From: Tupaia tana
Taxonomy: Eukaryota; Chordata; Mammalia; Scandentia; Tupaiidae
Assembly (NCBI GenBank): GCA_026018925.1
Contig: JAKSZU010000007.1
Coordinates: 94,723,501 to 94,787,500, forward strand
Direction: 5' to 3'
Length of the DNA: 64,000 nt
Part shown: positions 28,301-39,077 of the stretch, piece by piece
Position numbering within the stretch: position 1 is the first letter of the stretch
Layout of the letters: the number at the start of each line of letters is the position of its first letter
Program-made: the position numbers and the translations under genes
Notes under the pieces: model-generated
Database searches by the model: none
The model's input: the letters and a program-made list of their open reading frames with translations, nothing else
Told to the model about the DNA's origin: nothing

Positions 28301-28599
28301 TCCCACATGGCTGACATCAGTTTGATTCCTAGCCCTGGTGGCTTGAAAAGCACACTGGCAAGACCAGCAGATGGTGTAATGGCTATATCACTGGACTCCT
28401 ATGAAGTTGACCAGAGTTCGAGTCCTAGACCCGGCAACTTAAAACTCATGCTGGGCATGTGTGCGTGCGTGCCCAAGATCCCAAGAGGAGAATGGAGGAG
28501 AAGGGGTTGCAGCGTGGCAAAACCCCCTGGGAGGGTGATTTCTTACTTTCTGTCTCCCTGGCAAGCGCATATACCCAATAGCAAAAATCTCTCAAAAAA

Positions 28600-28647
<48 letters not shown>

Positions 28648-31600
28648 AGGAAGGAAGGAAGGAAGGAAGGAAGGAAGGAAGGAAGGAAGGAAGGAAGGAA
28701 GGAAGGAAGGAAGAAAGAGAAAGACACACTGGGCACACGTGCACTGCCATGCTGAGAACCCTCCTGTAGGGAGAGGCGGAGGAGAAAGGCTTATGGTGTG
28801 ACCACACCCCGTCAGGCGTGCTTTCTCCCTCTGTCTCTGCAAGACTGAGAATGGCTAGTGACATTCCTCTGCATTACTGGAGAGGTCACTGCGTCCGTGT
28901 GGCAGACACCGTAGCCTCCCATATTCCCATAGCTGCCTTCGTCTGAGGGTCCAGGTGGCTGCTGTGGGAAGCCGTGCTGCGTTGTCTGACAGGGGATCCT
29001 TGAGAACAGGGCCACCCCCAGAGTAACTGAGGACTGCTCACTAAGAGGGTGCGTCTCCGGGTCCAGCTTTCGGGGTCCTGATTCAGTGGGGTCTAGCCAT
29101 CTGCAGTTTGAAGGGGCACGCTGGGTGTTCTGACGAATCCTGGTTGAGAAGTGCCCCTGTCCCATTCAGCCTGCCCGCTGGCCCGCCAGCAAGCGCCAGG
29201 CATCGCTTCTGGGCTGGGAACCTGCCCGGGGAGAGCCCGCGAGCCGGACCACCCCTGCCTCACCCCACATAGGCAGTGCTAGTCAGTCCTTTTGAAACCG
29301 GCTTCTCTTCTCCCGGAAGCCTCCGTAACGACTCTCCCTCCACACTTGAAGCACTGAGCAGGAACAGATCTGAGAAACTGAGTCCGGCCACTGCCAGGTG
29401 AGCCCCTCCTTCCACCAGCAGCGGATGGGCCACCCAGAAAAGCAAGAAGCGAGGGTCTCCTCGCCCGGCCAGTGTCCTCCCCGGGGGCCGGAGGCGGCCA
29501 GATTGTTTCTGGTTTTCGTTCCTCTGGTTCCCTTGACGGGTCCCTCTCAGTCTCGAAGATGGCTGCGCTTAGCTGTGTGACCTTAGGAAGTCACGTCCCC
29601 TCTCTCAGCTTCTGCTTCCTTTGTTTATTATTCATTTATTTATTTTTAGGTTTTTGCCATAGGGTGCAAGTGCCCACTGAAGAAAGAGAGACTAAGAGAT
29701 ACAGAGAGAGAGAAAGTGAGAAGTCACCCCCGGGGAGTGGCCATGCCACAATCTCTTCTCCTTCATTCTTCTTTTGGAATTTTGGGCACACGCGCACATG
29801 CCCAGCATGAGTTTCAGGACACCAGGCCCAAACCGCGGTCGTGTGGGTCCAGCACCTTAACCACCACACCTGCTTGTCCCCTCTGTCATGTGTAAGACAG
29901 TCAGTGATGTTGCTGTCTGCCTCCCAGGGTCACTGAAAACACGGGGTGAGCCCTCGTTGGGTGTACTTTGGCCATGTTAACTGTCCTCCTGCTCCAAGTC
30001 TGGCTAGCGCAGACTCCCGGAGAGAAGTGAGGCCCTGCAGCCATTGTGTCTCACAGGGTCCACTCCGGCGGCCAGCTACGAGGAGGAGCCACCCCCTGAC
30101 CCCAGCGAGGAGACGCTCACCATAGAAGCCCGATTCCAGCCTCTGCTCCCAGAGACCATGACCAAGAGCAAAGATGGGTTCCTGGGGGTAAGTTGGGGCA
30201 TGGGGCCATGGGTGTGATGATGGACAGCAGGGGTCATCCACACGCACTGGCCGGGGCCGGGCTGGACCTTGTCATCTGTCCTCTGCCAGCTGCTCTCTGC
30301 ATGCCCATTGTGCCAGGCCCCATGCCAGGCCCTGGGGCTGCAGGCAGCTGTGACGCTGTCCCGCTGTCCAGGCACACGGCCTGCCAGGCCTCTCTCTGCC
30401 CCAGGTGGGGGAAGCTGGATGGCTTCCTGGAGGGGGTGACAGCTGACAAAGACTGCAGGGTGAGGAGGGTGCAGCTGGGTGACCTGGAGGAAGGAGCAGA
30501 TGCAGTAGAGACCCTGCCAGTGCAGCGCCCCACTGTCTCTGTCACTTTCCACGCGCCTCCTCCCCCACCAGCCCCTCTACGATGCCTAGCACCTGACAGG
30601 TCTCTGCTCAGCTCTCGCGACCTAGACCTGGGGTTTAGGGGACCGTGGGGTGCAGAGGGCTCCTGAGGAGGAGACAGGAGGAGGACAGATGCTGTAGTGG
30701 CCGGCCCCTTCTCTGTCCTGTGGAGAGGTCTGGAGCCCCTCTCAGGACCCGAGCTCTCCTGGACCCTGGCCTCTCCTGCCCTCGCTCCTCCCTCTCCTCC
30801 CAGCCCTCTCTGTTCCGGCCACACACACATCACCTGACTTTCTTGCAAACGTGTGCCTTCTCGCACGCCATTCCCTCTGTCAGGAACGACTCTCAGGCCC
30901 AGCTCACACCGCTCAGCCTGTCCTCTCGGCCAAAATGCCACTTCAGCACAAGAAAGGCCTGAAGGCAGAGGGCACCTCGCGGTGAGCCGAGGCCTGGCTG
31001 CTGGTGTGGCTGGACCCCGTCCGGCACTGGGACTCGGGCGGAGCATCCCTCTCTGCTCACTGGGGCTACAGAGAAGTTGCCAGACTGCCCAGGGCCTCCT
31101 TGCCTGTCTTTGGCCTTCATTCTGCAGCCGAAAAAGAGCACAGCAGACTCGGACCCCGGAGCGCTCCCTCGGCAGATCTGCGCTTTCCGGCTGGCAGTGG
31201 AGGCCTGGGAGCTGAGGGGCACGTGGAGAAACGGGAGAGGAGGCAGGCGGGATCCGGTGGTGATGGGCTGCAGAGGATGCCGGGGATGGAGGCAGGAGAA
31301 AGGCAGGACGGGGCTCCTGATGGGAGGCGCAGGGAGGAGTCGGGTGCATGGGCTCCTGCGGGGACAGGTGCGTGGTGGGCTGCTTGCCCAGAGGGGCGCA
31401 CAGCCATTCGGCTGGCTGTGGTGGAGTTGAGTAGTGGTCAGAAACTCGGGTTTGACCTCCCACAGAAAGATCTGGCATGGAGAGGGGCTTGGTGGCCGTG
31501 GGGCTATCTGACGAGAGCCTCCCACAGTGGCGAGAGCGGGTGGGCAGGTGCCTGGGGCCCCCCTGCACTCATGGAGACAGGCAAGAGCGGCACCCCAGCC

Positions 31601-34600
31601 CTGGCCGTCCTAGCAGGGCTCCGCCGAGCTCCCTGGCAGAGCGGCCAGCCTGGCCTCACAGCTCGCCCTGCTCTGACGAGCTGCCTGTTCAGTCCCCTGG
31701 GTGGAGCTCCCGGCCCTCTTCGGCTCCCACCTCCTCCTTCCCACCATGCCTGGGCTCGGCCACCATGGAGACGGAACAGGAGAGAACCTGCGGCTCCTCA
31801 AGGACTAGACCAGCTCCCCAGTGGCTGATGCCGAGGGGGACATGCCTTGTGCCTGCACCCCCGAGAGTGGGGAGGAGCTGGCGAGGGTGCTCTGGCTTGG
31901 AGTGCCGGGCCTCCTGCCAGGCCTCACACGTGGACAGCCCTGGGGCTCAGCCCCCTCTCCTGGTGGCACTGAGGACCCTGGGCTGGGGTACCCAGACTGG
32001 CGGGCTGGCTCCACTTGAGGCCGAGCCTGTGGGGCGGCCTTCCTTGGCCTTCTCTGTGGTCCTCTCTTGACCTACACATTTTACCCTAAAGGTGGCTTCT
32101 CCCATCAGACCTAACTTCACACCCGAACTCTGACATCGGCCAGCGGGACGCTGAGCCCAGGAACTCAGAGGAGGAGGGAGTGGAGAGGCCGGTGGAGGAC
32201 AAGGAGGCGGGCAGGGTGATGGCGCTGGGTGGGTCTGCAGCGTGGGAGGCGCAGTCCCTGCCCCAGCCCTGCAGGGCTCGGGGCTCCGTGGCTCCCTGCC
32301 GGGAGCCCGCACTCCATCCTGGGCTGTCTGGAAGGGGGCTGGCACCTCTTGGCCTGGCGGCTGGGGAGGGTGAGACATGCCCCCTCTGGTGGGACAGGGC
32401 TGAGCTGGTGACTGTCACTGAGGCAGGGGCTCCCTCTGCTCCTGGGCTGTGGCCTGGCTTAGGGCTAGAGGGAGGCCTCCCTCCAATGCGGGACATGCCA
32501 CACCGGGTCGTGGTGCTCTGCGCCCCACAGCCTGCGCTCCCTGTACCCCAGGTCTCCCGCCTCGCCCTGTCGGGCCTCCGCAACTGGACAGCCGCAGCCT
32601 TGCCGCATGCAGTGTTCGCGGCCCGCCACTTCCAGCCCTTCCTCCCGCCCCCAGGCCAGGCGCTGGGCGAGCCCTGGTGGATCATCCCCAGCGAACTGAG
32701 CGTCTTCACCGGCTACCTGTCTAACAACCGCTTCTACCCACCGCCCCCCAAGGGCAAGGAGGTGAGGGCAACCACAGCGCCTGGCCCGGCCACCATGCCC
32801 CCACTCCCGGCCGCCCCCCGCCTCCCTGCTGGGCCCAGGACCCTTGGCCAGCCTGGGCTCTGCCCTCCACTCCCAGGTCATCATCCACCGGCTCCTGAGC
32901 ATGTTCCACCCGCGGCCCTTTGTGAAGACCCGCTTTGCCCCTCAGGGGGCCGTGGCCTGCCTGACCGCCATCAGCGACTTCTACTACACTGTGACGTTCC
33001 GGTGAGGGGCCTGCACCAGTCGGGCTCGGGCAGAGGAGGGCGCGCACTGGGAGGGACGCCGGCTCGGGGTCCCCGACTCCTCGGCCTCCCTCCTGTGGTC
33101 TCGGCTCTCTGGGCCTCCGCTTCCTCTGTGGGACGGTGGTGGTGGCTTCCTCGTAGGGCTTGGGATTCAGTGGGAAAAGTGGGACTTGCTGAGCACGGGA
33201 CTGCGGGCCATGATTATGCTGTCCCCCCGGAGGGCGGGGATCTCGGGTCCCCACACTCTGGACAGGCTGTGGGGGCTCAGGGAGGTCAAGGCAGGGCTTC
33301 CAGAGGAGGCAGCATGGGGTGGGCCCTGAAGGACGGTGGCGTCGGGAGGTCCTCAGGCCTCTGGCCTTCCCTTCCCTCCCCTCCCTTGGCCCTCCTGGTC
33401 CTGCCCGGCCACAGGGAGTTGGGCTGAGGTTCTGGCCCTGCTCAGCAGGCCCGTCCCCACAGGATCCACGCCGAGTTCCAGCTCAGTGAGCCCCCCGACT
33501 TCCCCTTCTGGCTCTCCCCTGGCCAGTTCACCGGCCACATCACCCTCTCCAAGGATGCCACCCATGTCCGCGACTTCCGGCTCTTCGTGCCCAACCACAG
33601 GTGGGAGCTTTGCGCTGCCCGGCCTGGGTGCACTGCTGTGGCGCGTCGGCCCTGGGATGGGAGCCGGGTCCCAGAGGCTCCTCCGTCTGGGCTGTTTGGG
33701 AAGGGCCAGCTGGCCCAACTGGAGGCAGCATGTGGCTGGCGGGATCAGTTGTCCTCCCACAAGCACTCACCGCTGCTCTGCTCCTGGCCTGGCCCTCCAC
33801 CCACCTCCACCCGGGACCCACTGAGCACCTGCAGCCCGCAGCTGTTCACGCCTCCAGGGGAAAGCCAGCAGGTGGGCAAGGACCCAGCTGCCGGTGGCCC
33901 AGGAGGACTTCCCAGAGGAAGTGTTGTCCAAGCAGAGGCCTAAGGGTTGAGCAGAGGGAACACACGTGCAAAGGCCTCGGGAACCCTCCCCTACCGCAGA
34001 GCCTCTGAGGGGCCTCTGGGTGTGGCTTCTCTCCCACCCAAGAGGACAGGGGCTCCGGGCCAAGGAGAACGTGAGGAGGAGCGGGCCATGCTCCCAGCCC
34101 TCCCCCCAGCGAGGAGCACCTCCCTGTGTGTGCTCAGCCAGGGCCTCCTCCCAGGTTGTGAAGGAGGGGCTCGGGCAGATAACAGGCCTGGCGCTGCTGC
34201 TTTTGGGCCTGTGTCTGAGGACCCGGCTGCAGCCTGCTGGCCCTGGGGGCACGCAGCTCACTGCCCTTCCCCTGCGCAGAGGCGGCTGGTCGGCAGGCCT
34301 GGGGCTCCCCCGTGCGGCGGCCCTGCGCATCGCACTCCTCAGGCTGACCAGGGAGGGAGGGAGCAGAGCAGGTTCTGTGTCCCACGCCGCAGGTGGACCG
34401 TTGCTCTGCCTCAAGGGTGGTGGGTGGAGCGTGGCTGTGAAAGCCTCGTGAACGGTGGGGGCCGGGCCGGTGGGGACCAGCGCGGGTGCCGCCTGGGGAG
34501 AGGGGGCCGGTTCTGCAGCAGGACCCAGCGGCTCTGCAACCTTGGGTCCACCTTGCCGAGCCTGTGTCCTGGTCTGCAATGGTGACAGCTGAGGCTGGTG

Positions 34601-37600
34601 AGCGAGCTGGAGTCAGACGTGCCGCCCCACCCTGGCCACCCCCAGGTCTCTGAACGTGGACATGGAGTGGCTGTATGGGGCCAGCGAGAGCAGCAACATG
34701 GAGGTGGATATCGGCTACATACCCCAGGTGAGCACCCAGCTGAGTGGGACTTTCCTGAGGGTCTCTCAGGGCCCCGGAGGGTTCTCACCTAACCCTGAGC
34801 CCCCTCATCATGGCCCCCTGGCCAGATGGAGCTAGAGGCCACAGGCCCCTCTGTGCCCTCTGTGGTCCTGGACGAGGACGGCAAGGTGATCGACAGCCGC
34901 CCGCCCTCGGGGGAGCCCCTGCAGTTCGTGTTTGAGGAGATCAAGTGGCAGCAGGAGCTGAGCTGGGAGGAGGCCACCCGGCGCCTGGAGGTGGCCATGT
35001 ACCCCTTCAAGAAGGTGAGGCTGGGCCCGCGGAGTCCAGGCCGAGGCTACACGATGGCAAGACCTGGGTGTGCCAGTGGGAGCCGTCCTTCGGCCATCCA
35101 GAACTTGAATGAGCGCTCCCATCCAGCTCAGCAGCACCCCCCATCACACAGACATGCACACACACACACACACACACACAGTTCCATACACGTGTGCCTC
35201 CATGCGTGTTCACAAATACACACACACTCTGCATGCTCGCACCCGGGGACAGGGCTCCAGCCACATGCAGTAGCTTCGCCCTGTCTCGTCTTTGTCCCAG
35301 GTCACCTACCTGCCATTCACTGAGGCCTTTGACCGAGCCCGAGCCGAGAAGAAGCTGGTGCACTCCATCCTGCTGTGGGGGGCCCTGGACGACCAGTCCT
35401 GCTGAGGTGAGGGGACCCAGCTAGTCCCAAGGAGGAGAGGGAGGCTCCAGGGCCAGCGGGACTCCAGTGGGAGCCCCAAGGGACTGCACGGGGTGGAGGT
35501 GCCATGCTCGGCCCAGAGGAAGCTGCTGGGTGCAGAAGAGGCACCCTGCTGAGGGAGTTTCAACTCAGCCCTCGCCGAGCCTCAGTTTTCTCCACAGCAA
35601 ACGGGCAAATATACTCACCTCCTAGAGCTGCCAGGATGGGAGTGGAAGTGCCTGCACCCCGAAGTGCCGCACACTGCGGGAGGGCGTAGAGGGGAGGCTT
35701 GCACTCGGAGAACCCCCAAAGCCGGCGGGATGCGAGTTCTGTGGTGCCCAGCAGTAGGTCCAGGACAAGTAAAACAGTCCTGCCCTCATCTCGTCAGTCA
35801 GCAAATATCTGGGCACCCACGTGCCACACGGTAGGCGAGGTGCTGGCATCCAGCGGTGACCGTGGAAGGCAGACGCTGAGTGCGGAAGCACGTGTGTGAG
35901 TGTTAACACAAGGCAAGGTCCAGGGTGGCGTGAGAGTGTGCCCCTGGGGGTCAGGCATGGCTGCTTGGAGAAAGTGACGTGTAAGCTGAGACTCTGAAGT
36001 TTGTCAAGTAACAGAAAAATGTTCTGGGTAGATGAGTAGTCTGTGCAGAGGTCCTGGGGCACCGAGCTGAGTGGAGTTAAGGGGCTGTCTCTGGGAGGGT
36101 GACAGGTCACGTGGTGGTTAAAGGCTAGATTCCCATATGGCCTACTGCGGTTCGAGTCCCAGACCCGGCAGCTTGCTTCCTGGCTTTTGCTTTCCCTTTC
36201 TCTCTCTCTCTGTCTCTGGTCAAATTAAAAAGTAAGAATAACAAATTGAATTAAATAAATAGATAATTCTTTTTAAAAAAAAGAAGAAGAAGCTGTCTCT
36301 GTCTGTAAGTCCCTGAGCCAGGTAGAACCCCGCCCCCACTCTCAACCTGGGATGCCGTTACTAACCCAGTGCCGTCACGGAGCGCCTGCTCTGGCAGGCT
36401 TCTATTCGGTTATCTCACCTGCGGAGACCACTAAAGCCCGTGAAGTTTATCCAGAGCAATGCTGACCGGAAGCCACCGTGAGGCACGTGGGTGCCTCACC
36501 TCGGCCCTCTCCTCTCCCTGAGCAGGTTCGGGGCGGACTCTCCGGGAGACGGTCCTGGAAAGTTCGCCCATCCTGACACTTCTCAACGAAAGCTTCATCA
36601 GCACATGGTCCCTGGTGAAGGAGCTGGAGGACCTGCAGGTGAGTGGTGGGTGGGCTGGGACAGCCCTCTGAGGGCCCTGGCCCGATGCAGGGACCCAGGC
36701 GTCAGGGTGTGCCTGACTGTGCCCGCAGAGCACCCCGGACAACCCAGCCCACCGTCGGCTGGCCGGCCTGCACCTGGAGAAGTACAGCTTCCCCGTGGAG
36801 ATGATGATCTGCCTGCCCAACGGCTCCGTGGTAGGCACGCCCACGAGACCCCCTGGGCCAGCACTGCGGGATCCCGGGGACAGCGGCAGGGGTAGGGGCC
36901 TGCACGGCTTTGGTCTGGCTCTGCCGCGTCCTAGCTGTGCGGCCTCGAACCAGTCCAAGCCTCAGTGATCTCCGGGCGTGGGGCCGAAGCTCCACGGGAC
37001 GGGGCCTCCACAGCACTCGGGAGCACAGTCCTCTAGCAGAATGCGTGCGTCCCCAAGTTGGAGCAGACAGGCTCCGTGGGCAGAACGTGGCCGAGAAGGG
37101 AAGGCTCACCTCGGGCCATTGCAGCCAGCCCCGGATGAAGCGGGAGAGCCAGGCCTGTAACCAGCAGAGAGGACGGGGAGGGCCCTGCCTGGGCTGAGGG
37201 TCGGGGCCCTGCCTCTCCCTGAGGACCCTCGTGTTCCTCTCGTTGGGTCCTCACACAGCTCGGGGAGATAGATGGCCGTGCGCGCCCGTTTCACAAAGTG
37301 AGGCTCAGGAGGTTCCAAGACTCCGTGTCAGGAGCGCCGCTGGTTTTGAAAGAGGCCCGTGGGAGCCTCTGACGGCTGCAGGAGGATGCTGGCTTACTCA
37401 GGGCCTGAGGGGGAGTTCGGCTGGCTAGAGACGCATCAGTGAGGGCTGGAGAGGAGCGGCCGCTCGGCCGGAGGCTTCTGCTGCCCTAGGCTCAGGGTGA
37501 CGGCGGCGTGGCCTGGAAGGGTGGGGGCTGCGGGAGGAGAGGCGGGTGCACGTAGCCCTGGGAGTGGAGTTGGCCCTGGACCTGGGGTGTGGAGGTGAGC

Positions 37601-38218
37601 AGACAGGACGTGCGGGGGCCCCGTCTGTGCTTCACTTGTTCATGGTCTGTGTTTGCTCCTTCGTCCGCTTGCTCCTCGTCTGCCAGGCCCCTGCTCTGTG
37701 CACACACAGCCCTGCCCCTAGGAGCGCGCTGGCTGGGCTGCAGCAGCACGGAGAGGGCCAGGGAGCGTGTGGCATTTCGATGCAAGCGAGTAGGGAGTTC
37801 AGGGGCCATGGAACAGGGAGAGGTCAGTTTGGGGACGGGGGCTGTTGGAAGGTGTAGGGCATTGGGGCAGCAGACGCAGTGGGGAGGCCAGTGTACGGCC
37901 AGGCGGACGGCACAGACCTGGGGTTGGGCCTGGGATGCTGGACCTGCACTCCTGCTGGCATGCCCTCGGAGGGGGGTCGTGGAGCCAGCAGGAGCAGACA
38001 GGGCAGGGGTGCGCTGGCTGGGCCTCCCACCCTCTTACCGGCCCTTCTCCCAGGTCCACCACATCAACGCCAACTACTTCCTGGACATCACCTCGCTGAA
38101 GCCCGAGGACATCGAGAGCAACGTCTTCAGCTTCTCGTCCACCTTCGAAGACCCGTCCACGGCCACCTACATGCAGTTCCTGAAGGAGGGCCTCCGGCGT
38201 GGCCTGCCTCTCCTCTAG
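24970..38218 (+). CDS. SELENON: SELENON (SEPN1), selenoprotein N, complete, 12 coding exons, one UGA read as selenocysteine
   Basis: Exons: 24970-25161, 25654-25771, 30057-30187, 32552-32761, 32877-33001, 33463-33600, 34646-34727, 34826-35014, 35301-35406, 36526-36638, 36729-36830, 38054-38218. They total 1671 nt, 556 residues counting Sec430 (TGA 35403-35405). All junctions are GT-AG; the exon 1 donor is a weak gtcggc. Selenoprotein N is an ER membrane glycoprotein that acts as a calcium sensor and redox regulator of SERCA; human mutations cause SEPN1 myopathy. Seen: proline-rich cytosolic start, hydrophobic anchor about residues 32-49 with an alanine run, EF-hand loop 83-94, redox motif SCUG at 428-431, N-glycosylation sequons at N158, N451 and N499. 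The primate Alu-derived exon is absent, giving the ancestral short isoform. The protein ends RGLPLL with TAG where human reads on as QP. Confidence 0.98.
26353..26617 (-). repeat. tRNA-derived SINE, older form
   Basis: Plus strand CATTTGCCTGAGGGCACGTGC ... GCTGGGTCTGGGACCTGAACCC ... TTAACCACCAGGCCACTGGC. Confidence 0.8.
26715..26862 (+). repeat. Second tRNA-derived SINE type
   Basis: AATGGTGCAGCAGTGGAACATGACCCTCTGCAGGGC, CACGTGGCAAAGTTCCGGG, AGACCTCGAGTATGCTCAG, GGCTAGCTGAGGCTGGGG. Cut short by the antisense SINE that follows. Confidence 0.72.
26865..27146 (-). repeat. tRNA-derived SINE, full-length, intermediate age
   Basis: T-rich start, TTGCCATAGGCATGTGCTC, ACCCCCTGGAGAATGG, TGTCCGGGACTCCAACC, TTAACAACCACGCTACCTGC. 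Confidence 0.9.
27168..27192. repeat. TG/CG dinucleotide repeat
   Basis: GTGTGTGTGTGTGTGTGTGCGCGCGC run. Confidence 0.9.
27240..27365 (-). repeat. Second tRNA-derived SINE type, antisense fragment
   Basis: TTTGTTTATTTTCCCTTGGGTGAGAGACAG, CACCCCAGTGGGGTC, CCCCAGCCTCAGCCAGC on the plus strand. Confidence 0.5.
28053..28252 (+). repeat. tRNA-derived SINE, 5'-truncated
   Basis: GGATCACACGTGGCTGACC, TTCGAGTCCCAGACC, CCCCCCCGGGGGCGATTTC palindrome, TACCCTATAGTAAAAAG end. Confidence 0.85.
28359..28606 (+). repeat. tRNA-derived SINE, nested inside an older copy
   Basis: AGACCAGCAGATGGTGTAATGGC to ACCCAATAGCAAAAATCTC. Imperfect repeats of ACACTGGGCA type flank it. Confidence 0.88.
28612..28715. repeat. 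GA and GGAA microsatellite grown from a SINE A tail
   Basis: GA repeat to about 28640, then about 16 copies of GGAA at 28648-28712. It occupies the tail position of the nested SINE. Confidence 0.95.
28990..29155. repeat. hAT-Charlie (MER5-like) remnant
   Basis: GGGTCCTGATTCAGTGGGGTCTAG, CATCTGCAGTTTGAA and GTTCTGACG...GGTTGAGAAGTG are MER5 landmarks. Confidence 0.55.
29555..29622 (+). repeat. MIR fragment
   Basis: TTAGCTGTGTGACCTTAGGAAGTCACG...CTCTCTCAGCTTC, sense MIR core, ended by a SINE. Confidence 0.65.
29626..29880 (-). repeat. tRNA-derived SINE, full-length, intermediate age
   Basis: TTTTGCCATAGGGTGCAAG, CACCCCCGGGGAGTGG, AAACCGCGGTCGTGTGGGTCC, TTAACCACCACACC. Confidence 0.9.
30188..32551 (+). 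other. SELENON: SELENON intron, mostly unique sequence
   Basis: One L2-like piece at about 30800-30970 (CTTCTCGCACGCCATTCCCTC, AAAATGCCACTTC). Otherwise GC-rich sequence without recognised features. Long open frames on the minus strand are not supported as genes. Confidence 0.7.
33002..33462 (+). other. SELENON: SELENON intron with MIR and L2 pieces
   Basis: MIR (+) at about 33100-33215: CTCTCTGGGCCTCCGCTTCC and TCAGTGGGAAAAGTGG. L2-like GGGCTTCCAGAGGAGGCAG near 33295. Confidence 0.5.
33601..34645 (+). other. SELENON: SELENON intron, mostly unique sequence
   Basis: L2-like AGAGGGAACACACGTGCAAAGGCC near 33955. No other feature seen. Confidence 0.5.
35157..35181. repeat. CA dinucleotide repeat
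   Basis: CACACACACACACACACACACACA in a SELENON intron. Confidence 0.9.
35403..35405 (+). other. SELENON: UGA selenocysteine codon of SELENON (Sec430)
   Basis: In-frame TGA after DDQSC, one base before the exon's 3' end. The frame continues in the next exon as [13 protein letters not shown], matching human selenoprotein N across the Sec. Together with the hairpin at 36535-36555 and the SECIS near 39090 this is a recoded codon, not a stop. Confidence 0.97.
35570..36080 (+). repeat. MIR and L2 remnants in the intron after the Sec exon
   Basis: GAGCCTCAGTTTTCTCCACAGC with AATATACTCACCTCC (MIR, 35575-35630), then AGTCAGCAAATATCTGGGCACC and GCTGAGACTCTGAAGTTTG (L2, 35785-36070). Confidence 0.6.
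36094..36291 (+). repeat. tRNA-derived SINE, short form
   Basis: GTGACAGGTCACGTGGTGG head, GGTTCGAGTCCCAGACCCGG, then directly TTTCCCTTTCTC...CTGGTCAAATTAAAA. GCTGTCTCTG flanks at 36084-36093 and 36292-36301. Lies in the intron between the Sec codon and its SRE. Confidence 0.93.
36535..36555 (+). promoter_or_regulatory. SELENON: Selenocysteine redefinition element (SRE) hairpin of SELENON
   Basis: In spliced mRNA this begins ten nucleotides after the UGA. GGAC (36535-36538) pairs with GTCC (36552-36555) and TCTC (36539-36542) with GAGA (3646-49 of the same block, 36546-36549), leaving a CGG loop and a two-base CG bulge. SEPN1 is the gene in which the SRE was first defined; it raises Sec insertion at the UGA. 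Pairing is seen directly; activity is from family knowledge. Confidence 0.85.
36831..38053 (+). other. SELENON: Last SELENON intron
   Basis: MIR pieces at about 36905-36965 (+) and 37235-37335 (-). Otherwise unique. Confidence 0.6.
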
Positions 38219-39077
38219 CCCTAGCGTGCCCGCGGGCCTGGTAGTCCTCAGCCCCCTCCGAGTGCAACCCCCTCACCCCCTGGGCTGCCGTGTGGGTGGC
38301 CCTCCCAGTGTTGCCTCGGACACGGGGTGCCCAGCTGATGGGGTAATGGACCTTTAGCTCTGGCTGCCACCCTCAGCCTTCCCTACCCCCCTGGCACCAG
38401 AAGCTGAGACCTCCCAAACAGGACCTGGGGGACTTCACCCCAGTCATGTAGTGTAGGCCCCCGTGGGAAGACAGGGAGGACTGGGCTAGGAGGACCAGGC
38501 TCTTTGCTCTCACACCCTTCCCAGAGAAGCAACATGCCCGGCCTAGGGAGCAGGTCCCACGGGCAGCACCCCGTCCGTCTGGAACCTGCCTTCCTGCCCT
38601 CCCAGGGCTGCCCTCCTTGGCCTGATGTCCCCTCTGCTGGAGCCAGCCTGCTAGGGCTGCTGGTCAGAACCCCCGGCAGACATGGAAGTCCTGCACCCTC
38701 TGTTGCTCCCCAGCTCTGGGCTCCCCAGACTGCTCGTCAGACCTCACGTGGGGGGCCTGCCAGAGGTGTGCCGCCCGGCCACTTTACCGCGAGGTAGGCT
38801 TCAGCCCTTAGCAAGAGCCTGCTGAGGGTCGCCGAGGCCTGGGGCAGCACAGGTCACGCTGGACGGCTGGAGCCGCATCCCCACACACACCCTGCCCTGG
38901 GACCCTGACCCCACAGAAGCATAGCCACTCCTGGGGCCTTGTCCACGCCCTGGGCCACTGACCATGGCCAGTCACTTTTATACCTGCAGAAGAGTGTTTT
39001 TATGTGAACTTTCTCACAGTTCGTAGCTATTTTTTTACAACCCCACTCTGAGGAGGACGAGGGGGCCGGGCTTCCCC

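Larger units (their letters stand above)
28260..28850 (+). repeat. Older tRNA-derived SINE, split by a younger copy
   Basis: Head GGCAGGTCAGCCCCATAGGC to GAAAAGCACACTGG (28358), resuming at about 28729 with CACTGGGCACACGTGCACTG and CTCCCTCTGTCTCTGC. The interrupting copy plus its microsatellite fills 28358-28728. Confidence 0.8.
25772..30056 (+). other. SELENON: SELENON intron, SINE-rich
   Basis: In human this interval includes an Alu-derived exon. Here it contains seven or more SINE copies, a GA/GGAA microsatellite and a hAT remnant, but no Alu and no obvious in-frame exon. Confidence 0.8.

Noticed and set aside
28446-28842. Serine/leucine-repeat open frames (FLPSFLPS)
   Set aside because: Translation of the GGAA microsatellite.
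30234-31568. Long minus-strand open frame (444 residues)
   Set aside because: Lies antisense in a SELENON intron, GC-rich, covers an L2 fragment, and resembles no protein I know. High GC makes such frames common.
33767-34579. Minus-strand open frame of 270 residues
   Set aside because: Antisense within a SELENON intron, no similarity, no signals of its own.
35403-35405. TGA as a real stop or disabling mutation in SELENON
   Set aside because: The frame continues in conserved sequence after it, and the SRE and SECIS are both present.
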